From Okeania sp. SIO2B3 (GTDB taxonomy: Bacteria > Cyanobacteriota > Cyanobacteriia > Cyanobacteriales > Microcoleaceae): 40,918 nt of DNA. The position numbers were made by a program, and so were the translations under genes. Positions 24,940 through 33,461 of this stretch are shown here, in pieces. The stretch spans positions 1 to 40,918 of the forward strand of contig NZ_JAAHGH010000009.1 of assembly GCF_010672525.1 (NCBI RefSeq). Reading direction: 5' to 3'. Position 1 is the first letter of the stretch, and each line of letters begins with the position of its first letter. Below the pieces are notes generated by a model. The model did not search any database. It had not been told where the DNA came from and was given only the letters and a program-made list of their open reading frames with translations.

Positions 24940-26273
24940 TTGATTACTTTAACTTACCAATACAAGCTTAAACCAACTCAGCATCAAGAGGCAGAAATAA
25001 ACCAGATTCTTGATGTTTGTAAAAGTGTATATAACTACGCTTTAAGAGAGTGTAAAGATTGGTTGAGTTCAAGGAAGTCACCAATCAATAGTTGCTCAAT
25101 CCTAACTGAATATATTATCCCTGCTGATGCACCTTATCCTAATTACAATCATCAAGCAAAAAACCTAACAATAGCGAAGAAGACTAACCTTAAATTAAAG
25201 TCAGTTAATGCTCAAGTTCTACAACAAACTTTAAAAACTTTAGAGAGGGCATTTTCGGAAATGAAATCTCTGGGTAAAGGCTTCCCTAGATTTAAGAAAA
25301 AGATGAGAAGCTTTGTTTTTCCTGCCATGCTGAAAAATTGTTTAGGTAATAATAGGATTAAACTACCTCAACTAGGTTGGATAAAAATTAGACAAAGTAG
25401 GCCGTATCCAGATGTTTTTCAAGCTAAACAAGCTAGAATAGTTAGAAAAGCTACTGGTTATTATTTGATGATTACCTTTTTTTCATCAGAGTCTGTCCCA
25501 GAAAATCTAATAGGTGAAAGGTCATTAGGTATAGATGCAGGTATAGAAAGTTTTGTAGCTACTTCCACTGGCAAATTAATCAAATCTCCTAAGTTTTTAT
25601 TGAGTTCACTGCGGTAGGGGCGAATGGCCATTCGCCCCTACAATTGGCGAGCGACCCCGCGTCGCCTCCAGGCGCAAGCGGTCAGACCCCGCGTCGCCTC
25701 CAGGCGCAAGGGAATGCTGACCAAGAGAGGGAACGCGCGAGCTTGCTGCAAAGAAGACTTAAGAAGAAAACAAGAGGTTCAAATAACTGGTTAAAACTCC
25801 AGAATAAAATAGCTAGATTACATGAAAAAATAGCTAATACAAGACGAGATTGGCATTTTAAACTAGCTCATCAACTTTGCGATTTTACAGACAATATTTT
25901 TGTTGAACATCTGAATTTTAAGTCTTGGTCTAGAGGTATTGTTAGAAAACAATCTTTGGATTCTGGAGTTGGTCAGTTTATCAACGAAATATTGCCTTAT
26001 GTTTGCTGGAAACGAGGTAAGTATTATGCCAAAGTTGACAAGAATTATACATCTCAAGAATGTCTTTTATGTGGTCATATTCAGAAGAAGAAATTGTCTG
26101 ATAGAAAACATAATTGCAGCAACTGTAACTATCAAATAGATCGTGATGTAGCTGCTGCAAAAGTGATTAGAAAAAGAGGATTAATAGCCGTGGGGCACAC
26201 GGTTAAAGAAAAAGCTTGTGGAGATGGTCTGACGGGGGTACAAATCAAACAGGTTGAGTTGTTATCTAGTTAA
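24940..26273 (+). pseudogene. tnpB: Interrupted tnpB, type 2
   Basis: Two frames together make one TnpB. The first (24940-25617, TTG start, 225 codons) has the N-terminal MITLTYQYKLKPTQHQE part and the RuvC-I motif LGIDAGIESFVATSTG, and stops right after FLLSSLR. The second resumes near 25743 with LLQRRLKKKTRGSNNWLKLQ, RuvC-II FVEHLNFKSWS, the zinc finger CLLCGH...CSNCNY and RuvC-III DRDVAAAKVI. About 130 bp of GC-rich foreign DNA (25614-25743) between them adds a stop and a frame change. Outside this insert the catalytic Asp, Glu, Asp and all four zinc cysteines are intact, so the break looks recent. No tnpA is nearby. It belongs to a different TnpB subfamily from the 23825 relic. Confidence 0.9.
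25614..25743 (+). repeat. GC-rich insertion in tnpB: 28-bp palindrome plus two 26-bp direct repeats
   Basis: 25614-25641 is a perfect palindrome, GTAGGGGCGAATGG/CCATTCGCCCCTAC. It is followed by two identical 26-bp copies starting GACCCCGCGTCGCCTCCAGG at 25653-25678 and 25685-25710, then GGAATGCTGACCAAGAG and GAACGCGCGAG. The base composition is far above that of the surrounding gene. The palindrome family is also at 11561. The exact borders are uncertain by a few bases. Confidence 0.8.
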
Positions 26274-26275
26274 GA

Positions 26276-26331
26276 ATCTGTGATACAAGAATCTCCCGTT
26301 ATAATCTCCGATTTAACGGTGAGAGTGTCAA
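26276..26331 (+). mobile_element. Right end / guide-RNA scaffold end of the type 2 tnpB element
   Basis: Just after the tnpB stop, AGAATCT...GAATCTCCCGTTATAATC and a hairpin (CTC-CCGTTA/TAACGG-t-GAG, 26293-26323) are followed by AGTGTCAAG. In tnpB elements the transcript of this end forms the omega (re)RNA scaffold and the bases past the end act as the guide. Here those bases are the leader of the DUF3318-type gene. Placement of the end at about 26331 is by motif. Confidence 0.55.
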
Positions 26332-26363
26332 GTGTTGAAAAATCTATAGGACTCAAACAAACT

Positions 26364-27026
26364 ATGACATCTTATGCTACTGCCACTGCCAGAGCCGAAA
26401 TGAGTGAAATTAGGCGCCTAAAAGGCTTACTACCACCAGAATTACAAAGTTGGGTCATGGTAGAAAAGTCCATTGAAGTTAATCCTCCACTCATTCGCAG
26501 CGAAGAAATAGGCAAAGACCAAATAGAAATATCCATTGACCTCACACTTTGGGAGCAATTAGCATTAGACCAACGTAACCTATTATTTTGGCATGAAGTG
26601 GCCAGAATTCAAAACGATACAATTCCCAGGGATGGTTGGGAAATGGCTGCCCTTGCTATTGGTTTAGGGGGTGCTGTGGGTGAGCTATGGGTACAGGATG
26701 GTCTACTTTTAGTTCTAGCTTTAGCCTTGTGTGGTGTATCTGGGTATAGACTCTATCAGAAGAATAATGGAGAACGTAATCTCAAAGAAGCAATAGAAGC
26801 AGACGATAAGGCGATCGCCTTAGCAACTCGTTTCGGTTACTCACTTCCTAATGCTTATAAAAGTCTGGGCAGCGCTCTGAAAACTTTAATCGAACAAACC
26901 CCCAAAAAACGACAAAGGGCCAAGTATGAAGCACGACTTCAAGCTCTCAAGCGCAGTGCTACTAAAGCTAAGGCAAGAGTTAAAGGAAGTCGTGAAACTT
27001 CACGCTCTGAAAATATCTATAATTAG
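26364..27026 (+). CDS. DUF3318-type membrane protein
   Basis: 220 residues from the ATG at 26364. A GTG at 26280 in the same frame would place the start inside the transposon end, so the ATG is preferred (MTSYATATARAEMSEIRRLK). The N-terminal part (1-95) has the pattern RRLKGLLPPELQSWV and a WHEVARIQ motif, followed by two close hydrophobic segments (about 102-118 and 123-142) and a basic, helical C-terminus rich in Lys/Arg. This matches a conserved cyanobacterial family of unknown function (DUF3318). WHEVARI resembles a degenerate HExxH-like peptidase motif but lacks the second His, so activity is not inferred. The transposon end sits about 33 bp upstream and may have replaced its native promoter. 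Confidence 0.8.
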   Translation: MTSYATATARAEMSEIRRLKGLLPPELQSWVMVEKSIEVNPPLIRSEEIGKDQIEISIDLTLWEQLALDQRNLLFWHEVARIQNDTIPRDGWEMAALAIGLGGAVGELWVQDGLLLVLALALCGVSGYRLYQKNNGERNLKEAIEADDKAIALATRFGYSLPNAYKSLGSALKTLIEQTPKKRQRAKYEARLQALKRSATKAKARVKGSRETSRSENIYN

Positions 27027-27110
27027 ACAGGAAATCTTGAGTGGGTTAGTAATAAATTCATCAAAACTAGAATCACTCATAAGTAACAACCCACTCAAAT
27101 TGATTCTAGT

Positions 27111-27357
<247 letters not shown>

Positions 27358-27656
27358 TTATTTTGGTGTTATTATGGCGATATAACTAGATTAACAGAAA
27401 AAGCAGTTTGGTTTCTGCTGATACTATCTGAATATGTTCTATTCTTGAACGTAGTTGGCAGAGATTAGTATACTTAAGTTCATACATTAGTATCTAAACT
27501 ATTGCTAATCATTAATCTAGAGGGTGGTCTAACCATTAAGGTAATTTCTATACGATTGTTTGAGCATAATTCTGAAGCTGATTATGCTAAAAAAATATCA
27601 GAAATCACTTTTGTAGAAACAAAACTATAATCATCAAAAATAGGAATCAAGATTTC
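27358..27656 (+). other. Leader region of the STAS-sugar transferase gene
   Basis: 299 bp without a convincing gene. A short frame of about 29 codons ending at 27630 (SIRLFEHNSEADYAKKISE) has no start or ribosome site and is left uncalled. The promoter of the downstream gene should be here. Confidence 0.35.
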
Positions 27657-28661
27657 ATGGTCAGCCAAACCTCAGAAACAGATATTCAAGTCACTTTTAG
27701 GGATAAAACTCCCGTGGTTCATTTGCCTCTTCGTTTTACTGTCTCAGAGGCAGAATTATTTAAATCAACTTGCCAAAAACTTTTCCAATCAGAAAATACT
27801 ATAACCAAAATTATTATTGATTTTAGTAAGACTAATTTTATAGATAGTTGTGGAATTGGTTCTCTAGTCACAAATTTAAAAATAGCAAGAGAAAAAAATA
27901 TAGAATTTATACTATCTGATGTTAATTCTCTAGTTATGGGAGTATTTTGTTTAACTGGACTAGACAAAATTTTAATCATCGAACAATCTCCACATTCAGA
28001 AGTTAAAAGCAAAAGCAATAGTAAACCAGAAGAAAATCAACTTCCTGTTACTCATCCTTCTGTCAAATCTTGGGTAAAACGTCTGATTGATATTGTCGGT
28101 GCTTTAGTAGGATTATTTATTACAGGTATTTTGTTTATTCCCATCGCTATTTTTATTAAGCTTGATAGTCCTGGTCCGATATTTTTTGGTCAAATACGAT
28201 GTGGTTGGATGGGAAAAAATTTCCGAATGTGGAAATTTCGCTCTATGTGTGTAAATGCAGAACAACTTAAGAGTAAAATCAAAAATCAAGCTCAAGGTGC
28301 AATCTTTAAAAATGAAAATGATCCACGAATTACTAAAGTTGGTAGCTTTTTGAGGCGAAAGAGTTTGGATGAGTTACCTCAGTTTTGGAATGTACTGAAG
28401 GGAGATATGAGTTTAGTTGGAACTAGACCCCCAACTCCTGATGAAGTGGAACGTTATGAAGTACCTCAATGGCAACGTTTAGATGTTAAACCTGGTATGA
28501 CAGGAGAATGGCAAGTTAATGGCCGTTCTCAAGTGAAAAATTTTGAAGATATTATTAGGTTGGACTTAAAGTATCAACAAAATTGGAGTCTAATGTACGA
28601 TATAAAGTTAATTATTAAGACTGTGGGAATTTTATTTAAGAAAAGTGGTGGAGCTTATTAG
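27657..28661 (+). CDS. STAS domain fused to a polyprenyl-phosphate sugar transferase
   Basis: 334 residues. Residues 1-112 form a STAS (anti-sigma-factor antagonist) domain whose phospho-acceptor motif DSCGIG keeps the serine (S64). A Ser/Pro-rich linker (113-135) leads to one membrane helix (about 141-163) and a bacterial sugar transferase domain (about 138-330) with KFRSM, NDPRITKVGSFLRRKSLDEL, PQFWNVLKGDMSLVGTRPP and the C-terminal LKPGMTGEWQVNGRS-like stretch. The catalytic part is the WcaJ/PglC type, which moves a sugar-phosphate onto undecaprenyl phosphate to start exopolysaccharide or glycan synthesis. The STAS part suggests control by a serine kinase/phosphatase switch. It lies upstream of a GT4 transferase and a broken sulfotransferase, fitting a polysaccharide group. 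Confidence 0.92.
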   Translation: MVSQTSETDIQVTFRDKTPVVHLPLRFTVSEAELFKSTCQKLFQSENTITKIIIDFSKTNFIDSCGIGSLVTNLKIAREKNIEFILSDVNSLVMGVFCLTGLDKILIIEQSPHSEVKSKSNSKPEENQLPVTHPSVKSWVKRLIDIVGALVGLFITGILFIPIAIFIKLDSPGPIFFGQIRCGWMGKNFRMWKFRSMCVNAEQLKSKIKNQAQGAIFKNENDPRITKVGSFLRRKSLDELPQFWNVLKGDMSLVGTRPPTPDEVERYEVPQWQRLDVKPGMTGEWQVNGRSQVKNFEDIIRLDLKYQQNWSLMYDIKLIIKTVGILFKKSGGAY

Positions 28662-29375
28662 GGTATTGAAAATACTATACTTTCTCCTTATCTTTCTGGA
28701 GCTATAACTTTTTTCCACTAAGATATTAGCTTTAAATCTCTATATGTTTAAATGATTATAGATTTAAGTTTTATAGAAGAAGGAAGAAGGAAGAGGGAAG
28801 AAGGAAGAGGGAAGAAGAAAGAAGGAAAAATATTACGTTGCCTGAGTTTTAAGCTCTCGATCTGTCCTAACCTTTCCTTTAACTATTTTATCTGTATTAG
28901 CCTTACATATTCTGAATATATTTCTAGTGTTTAGTTTTTTCTGGATAAATCTGATTATTCTAACTTAAATTATTAAGCTTAACTAGCTTCAAGTATATTT
29001 ATTATCAATAAACTAAGAAAATCGAACTATTTAATTACATTAGATATTTTGCATAGATAGACAACAGAAGCTTAACATCTGATTATTAAAGAAGTTTTGT
29101 GAAATACCTAAAGACGAGAAAATAAATCAACTAAAAATCAAGTCTTTTGATTGAAACATATATGGTCAATCCCTTTTTATTATAGCTAATTCTAAAATAG
29201 CAATTTATAAGGCTTTTACCTTCTATTAGATAACTCCAATAGTAAAAAATCCAATTAATTATCGTATTCTTATTCATTAATTATTTCTGCCTACTCCCTA
29301 CGGACGTTGTATGTAACGTCCCTATAACCTACTCCCTGGAGACATCTATTAGTTATGCTCGAAATATAACTGAAT

Positions 29376-29750
29376 TATGGCTTGCTGATTAAATCTAAAA
29401 GCACTGACATATAAAGGTTTTCGCCTTTTTAGGTCGAAAAAAGTGCCAGGCTTTTCAGTCCAAAAAGCTCAAAAACTCAGTATTCTAGGCAGGAGCAGAA
29501 AAATCACTCTTACAATTCTCCCTCCTGCCTACTCTATCATTCCTCGTTTTTTCTCACTTAGTCCCCCTGATACCATTTCTCCATGAAGTTGCGCTTAATA
29601 AAAGATAACAGCTATTAGTAAAATTCAGGTTTGGGTAAGAATTATTAAGCGCATTGTTACAGAGAAATGGTATGACTTCCCCTCCACGGTCGGGTCCCGC
29701 GGGTGGGTTGACTCCTCACCCTGCCAAAATACTTTTTCAGCAAACCCTAA
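29376..29750 (+). repeat. MITE family R2, copy b, carrying a nested element
   Basis: The left end TATGGCTTGCTGATTAAATC and right end ACTTTTTCAGCAAACCCTAA are inverted repeats. The inner AAAAAAGTGCCAGGCTTTTC and CTCAGTATTCTAGGC match the other copies. It is about 100 bp longer than copies a, c and d because of the element at 29570-29673. Confidence 0.65.
29570..29673. repeat. 104-bp MITE nested in R2 copy b
   Basis: The left arm 29570-29601 and the reverse complement of the right arm 29642-29673 share ATACCATTTCTC at the outer end and TGCGCTTAATAA at the inner end, with eight differing bases between. No ORF is present. No second copy is seen in the window. Confidence 0.65.
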
Positions 29751-29761
29751 TTACTTAAACT

Positions 29762-31048
29762 ATGCGTATTCTTATTTATTCCTATAATTATTACCCAGAA
29801 CCAATTGGTATTGCTCCCTTAATGACGGAATTGGCAGAAGGTTTTGTGAAGCGTGGTCATCAAGTTCGTGTAGTGACTGGTATGCCAAATTATCCTGAAC
29901 GTAAAATTTATGATGAATATAAAGGAAAGTTTTTTTTAACTGAGGAACTAAATGGTGTAACAGTCCAACGTAGTTATATCTATATTAAAGGTTCTAAACC
30001 AGGGGTTTTAGATCGATTATTGTTAGATGGTAGTTTTATTGTTTCTAGTCTTTGGCAAGCTTTTAATGGTTGGAAACCCGATGTGATTTTTGCCACTACT
30101 CCTCCTATATTAATTTCTTTACCTGTTAGTTTTTACGGATTATTTTCTAATTCTTCTGTGGTCTTAAATATTCAGGATATTGTTTCTGAAGCTGCTGTAA
30201 GAGTTGGGTTAGTTAAAAAAGATAGTTGGATAGTACGCATAGCTCAAGCTGTAGAAAAATTAGCTTATCTAAAAGCTGCTAAAATTAGCGTTATTGCTGA
30301 AGATTTTGTCACTAATTTAGTTGAACAAGGGGTTTCTCCAGACCGACTTGTTTGTATTCCTAATTGGGTAGACCTGAATTTTATTAGACCTCTGAATAAA
30401 AATAATCAATTTAGAGAGGAACATAATCTTCAAGATAAATTTGTCGTTGTTTATTCTGGGAATATTGCTCTAACTCAAGGGTTAGAAACGGTAGTTAAAG
30501 CTGCTGTTAGTCTCAAGGAAAAATCGGAAATTTGTTTCGTAATTTTGGGGGAAGAAAAAGCACGTCAACAATTAAAAGAGTGTTGTGATAAATATCAAGC
30601 AGATAATGTACTTTTGCTCCCTTTAGTACCACGAGAAAAATTACCAGAAATGTTATCTGCTGCTGATATTGGGTTAGTAATACAGAAAAAGACTGTTACT
30701 GCTTTTAATTTACCTTCAAAAATTCCTGTTATTCTTGCTAGTGGTCGTCCAATAGTAGCTTCTGTCCCAGATACAGGTACGGCAATAAGAGTTGTTTCTG
30801 AAAGTGGTGGTGGAATAGTAGTTACTCCAGAAGATTCTCAAGCTTTGGCAGAAGCAATTTTAGAATTATATGAAAATCCAGAGAAACTTGAGCAACTGGG
30901 TCAGCAAGGGAGAAAATATGCAGAGGAAAATTTTGGGTCTAAAAATGCTTTGAATAGTTATGAAGCTTTATTTACTGAAATTTTAAATTTGAAGGAAGAA
31001 GGAAGGAGGAAGAAGAAAAAAGGAAAAAGGAAGGAGGAAGAAGGTTGA
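29762..31048 (+). CDS. Glycosyltransferase family 4 (WcaI-like)
   Basis: 428 residues with two Rossmann-like halves. The N-terminal half starts MRILIYSYNYYPEPIGIAPL, the classic acceptor-side start of WcaI-like transferases, and has GHQVRVVTGMPNYPE. The C-terminal half has VVYSGNIALTQGLETVV and a donor-binding stretch LPSKIPVILASGRPIVAS with the catalytic-region glutamates near SGGGIVVTPED. There are no membrane helices. The likely role is adding a sugar during exopolysaccharide repeat-unit assembly, downstream of the sugar transferase 1.1 kb upstream. The last ~20 residues (from KEEGRRKKKKGKRK) are pure Lys/Arg/Glu/Gly and are coded by an expanded purine repeat, so the native C-terminus probably ended near ILNLK. 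Confidence 0.92.
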   Translation: MRILIYSYNYYPEPIGIAPLMTELAEGFVKRGHQVRVVTGMPNYPERKIYDEYKGKFFLTEELNGVTVQRSYIYIKGSKPGVLDRLLLDGSFIVSSLWQAFNGWKPDVIFATTPPILISLPVSFYGLFSNSSVVLNIQDIVSEAAVRVGLVKKDSWIVRIAQAVEKLAYLKAAKISVIAEDFVTNLVEQGVSPDRLVCIPNWVDLNFIRPLNKNNQFREEHNLQDKFVVVYSGNIALTQGLETVVKAAVSLKEKSEICFVILGEEKARQQLKECCDKYQADNVLLLPLVPREKLPEMLSAADIGLVIQKKTVTAFNLPSKIPVILASGRPIVASVPDTGTAIRVVSESGGGIVVTPEDSQALAEAILELYENPEKLEQLGQQGRKYAEENFGSKNALNSYEALFTEILNLKEEGRRKKKKGKRKEEEG

Positions 31049-31094
31049 TGAAATTTTAAATTTGAAGGAAAAAGGAAGGAGGAAAAAGGTTGAT
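30978..31094 (+). repeat. Purine-rich tandem duplication across the GT4 stop codon
   Basis: The block GAAATTTTAAATTTGAAGGA...GGTTGAT occurs twice: 30978-31047, where it encodes the protein end and the stop, and again at about 31050-31094. The GGAAGAA/GGAAGGA run inside is longer in the first copy. The duplication moved the stop or added a tail. Confidence 0.75.
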
Positions 31095-31153
31095 TATTAT
31101 AGGCATTTCCAAAAATTAAAAATAAAATTTATTCCGATCCATAAGTTATGAAT

Positions 31154-31424
31154 TAGAGCTTGCTGATTAAATATCAAAGTATTGACTGGTATTGGTTAAA
31201 GCATTTTTTTTTCTAAAAAAGTACCAGCTTTTCAGCTCAAAAAGCTAAAAAAGCTAGTATTTTCGGACAATTATGGCACAATAATCTTGGGACAATTTTT
31301 CCGACTACATCCTCTATAATTCCTCTAACTCCTGTCTTCCACTCCAGGGAGGGGTTAGGGGTGGGTTGTCTCCTGTCTCCTGTTTTCTACCCCCTACTAA
31401 AAGAATTTTTCAGCAAATCCGAAT
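31154..31424 (+). repeat. MITE family R2, copy c
   Basis: The left end TAGAGCTTGCTGATTAAA, inner AAGTATTGACTGGTATTGG and AAAAAAGTACCAGCTTTTC, and the right end AATTTTTCAGCAAATCC make it a clear but more diverged family member. It fills most of the gap between the GT4 gene and the broken sulfotransferase. Confidence 0.6.
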
Positions 31425-31500
31425 TACTTCTCCCTATTGCCTATTCCCTCTTTTATGGATAGGAAACAAGGAAAAAATATTTACCCAGTCAGTTTTAAAG

Positions 31501-32127
31501 ATGCTTTCTATACAAAAAAAGTTTTTGTTTATTCACGTTCCTAAAACAGCAGGTAATTCAATTTAGAATGTTCTAAAGCATTACTCTGAAGAGGAAATTG
31601 TATGCCTTAACTCTTTGCAAGATGGTGTAGAAAGATTTGAAGTAAGAAATAAAAATTTTCCTAACATACATAAACACTCATCTTTACTTGACTACTATCA
31701 AGTTTTGTCACCTGATGTTTTTCATTCTCTTTATAAATTTGCCGTTCTTAGAAACCCTTGGGAAAGAATGATTTCTTACTTTTTTTCGCCACATCGTCAA
31801 ACTCAAAAGTGGAATAGAGATGAGTTTATTGATTTATTGCGAAAAGTCCCAACAATGTTTTACTATCTAAATACTCGTGGTTTACTGTCAAGCAAACCCG
31901 AAGTTCATTTTGTTATGTATTTTGAATCTCTTGAGAACGACTTCAGAAAAGTATTCCAAATATTAGAATTAGAAAACTTTCAGCTCCCTGTCCGTAATAA
32001 ATCAAATCGAGAAGATTATTGGAAATATTATGATTCTGAATTAGTTGATATGGTGGCACATAAGTATGCAACAGAGATTGAGTATGCTGGGCATTCTTTT
32101 TGCAAACCAACAAATAAATTGATTTGA
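31501..32127 (+). pseudogene. Sulfotransferase-family gene with one in-frame amber codon
   Basis: Reading from the ATG at 31501, codon 22 is TAG (31564-31566). On both sides the frame is otherwise intact for 208 codons. Before the stop is FLFIHVPKTAGNSI, the 5'-phosphosulfate-binding motif of PAPS-dependent sulfotransferases; after it come NVLKHYSEEEIVCLNSLQDG and AVLRNPWERMISYFF, matching the 3'-phosphate-binding motif. CAG or CAA (Gln) to TAG by one base is the simplest origin. The product would have put sulfate on a sugar or polysaccharide, fitting the neighbouring sugar genes. Restart at an internal ATG (31615) would lose the PAPS loop. It is called a pseudogene; a sequencing error or strain-specific mutation is possible. 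The family assignment is firm, the substrate unknown. Confidence 0.85.
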
Positions 32128-32349
32128 CTACTCTACAAAATTTAGAAAAATTGAAATAGAACTAACTAATTTTTAGTAAACTCAAATTTCTGATTTTAAT
32201 ACCTTGTAGCAGAACGCACTTCTGCTGAGTACAGAAGGTTTTTCTATTTTTATAGCACTATGTTAATTAGTTAGGATAATTGGTAAATCCTGTTTGCGGA
32301 GCATTGACCTAGAAAAAACTCACTCATATCGTATCCTTGCGGAGCGTTT

Positions 32350-32515
32350 CATTAATGGATAATTGATAATGGATAATTGATAATTACCTCTGGTTAAAAC
32401 CGTTCTTGATTGAATATAAGGAAATATTATTTCTTTTTTTTTCCCTTAAAAGGGGAGGCTTTAAACCAGAATTATTTAATTATTAATTAGTTAATTATTC
32501 GGTAAATAAGAGCAT
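32350..32515 (+). repeat. Dispersed repeat family R1, short copy E
   Basis: (ATTGATA/ATGGATA)n heptamers, then TTACCTCTGGTTAAAACCG, TTGAATATAAGGAAATATTA, TTTCTTTTTTTTTCCCTTAA, AAGGGGAGGCTTTAAACC and a TAATTATTCGGTAA end. It is very similar to copy F at 34198. Confidence 0.7.
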
Positions 32516-32593
32516 TAATGTCTATAGGAAATTTAAGCCTTCTCTCCTAAATAACTAAAGCCTTCTTTGATAAATAAAGCCTTCTTTCTTTCC

Positions 32594-32640
32594 TACTTCT
32601 TACTTCTTACTTCTTACTTCTTCCTTCTTCCTTCTTCCTT
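32594..32640. repeat. Heptamer repeat (TTCTTAC)n
   Basis: Four or more units of TTCTTAC followed by TTCTTCC units, all with a 7-bp period. Confidence 0.8.
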
Positions 32641-32679
32641 TGCCATAAATTCAGAATTTTTAAAAAGTTAACAACTCTT

Positions 32680-32732
32680 TTTAAAAAATAGAGGTAGGTT
32701 TTCATTTGAATAAAATCTCTAGAAAACCTACC
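32680..32732 (-). terminator. Rho-independent terminator of the pyrophosphatase gene
   Basis: On the minus strand GGTAGGTTTTC (32722-32732) pairs with GAAAACCTACC (32693-32703), an 11-bp stem with an 18-nt loop, followed by TCTATTTTTT. It begins 40 bp after the ppa stop. Confidence 0.75.
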
Positions 32733-32771
32733 GCTAAATTTTTTGTAATTCCGAAAATACTAGAATTAATA

Positions 32772-33284
32772 TTAATTGCTTGCTGCTTTAACGAATTTTT
32801 CTACTAATGGCATTACATGGTCAACATCTTTCCAACCAAGTATTTCTGTCACCTTTTTCTGTAAGTTTTTGTAGGTTCTAAAAAATTCTGCTATTTCTTC
32901 TAATCGATGAGGTGCTATATCTTGGAGAGATTTAACCTCAGTGTAGCGCGGGTCTTTGTCCGGGACACAGAGAATTTTTTCATCTCTGTCCCCTCCATCA
33001 ATCATCTCTAACATTCCGATGGGTCTTGCTGCAATAACGCATCCAGGAAATGTTGGTTCATCCATAATTACCATTCCATCAAGGGGGTCGTCATCATCTG
33101 CTAGGGTGTTAGGGACAAAACCATAATCGTAAGGATATTGTACGGAAGAATAAAGTACTCGGTCAAGGGCAAAGGCTTGTAAATCTTTATCAAACTCGTA
33201 TTTATTTTTACTTCCTGCGGGAATTTCTATCAGGACATTTATTAGTCCTGGTTCTGGTTGGGCTGGAATTAGCGATAAATCCAC
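32772..33284 (-). CDS. ppa: Family I soluble inorganic pyrophosphatase
   Basis: 170 residues, the normal length of the bacterial hexameric enzyme. It hydrolyses pyrophosphate to two phosphates with Mg2+, pulling biosynthetic reactions forward. Landmarks are [16 protein letters not shown] near the N-terminus, [11 protein letters not shown], the metal-binding signature [10 protein letters not shown] and [11 protein letters not shown]. The start is GTG at 33284, with GGAG eight bases upstream ([13 protein letters not shown], the usual cyanobacterial beginning). It has its own terminator (32680-32732) and no close operon partner. Confidence 0.97.
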   Translation of the reverse strand: MDLSLIPAQPEPGLINVLIEIPAGSKNKYEFDKDLQAFALDRVLYSSVQYPYDYGFVPNTLADDDDPLDGMVIMDEPTFPGCVIAARPIGMLEMIDGGDRDEKILCVPDKDPRYTEVKSLQDIAPHRLEEIAEFFRTYKNLQKKVTEILGWKDVDHVMPLVEKFVKAASN

Positions 33285-33461
33285 AAAATTTCTCCATTTT
33301 AACTAAAAAAGAGTATATCAGGACTCTGAACTAAAAGGAAGTAGGAAAGTCAAGCGATCGCCTGAGCTTATCAAAGTTTTAATTTAGATAGAGTCCAGAG
33401 GTTGTGCTTCTAAGGCAGAAAGCACTTATTCTGAGAGAGACTTTCTCTGTTTATTACCAAA

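Larger units (their letters stand above)
28662..29761. other. Gene-free spacer with purine repeat and nested MITEs
   Basis: 1.1 kb. A GGAAGAG/GGAAGAA purine run (about 28777-28830) is followed by AT-rich sequence without ORFs, a degenerate GTAGGG palindrome (about 29298-29325) and the R2 copy b (29376-29750) with a second element inside it. Confidence 0.55.
32128..32679. other. Spacer with R1 copy E and heptamer repeat
   Basis: No gene is seen. The stretch separates the converging sulfotransferase remnant (plus) and pyrophosphatase (minus). It holds R1 copy E (32350-32515) and the (TTCTTAC)n run (32594-32640). Confidence 0.5.

Noticed and set aside
25653-25710. CRISPR-like pair of 26-bp repeats
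   Set aside because: Only two copies separated by six bases; part of the insert in tnpB.
26580-26620. Zinc peptidase motif in the DUF3318-type protein (WHEVARI)
   Set aside because: HExxH needs a second His; here it is HEVAR, so there is no support for a metal site.
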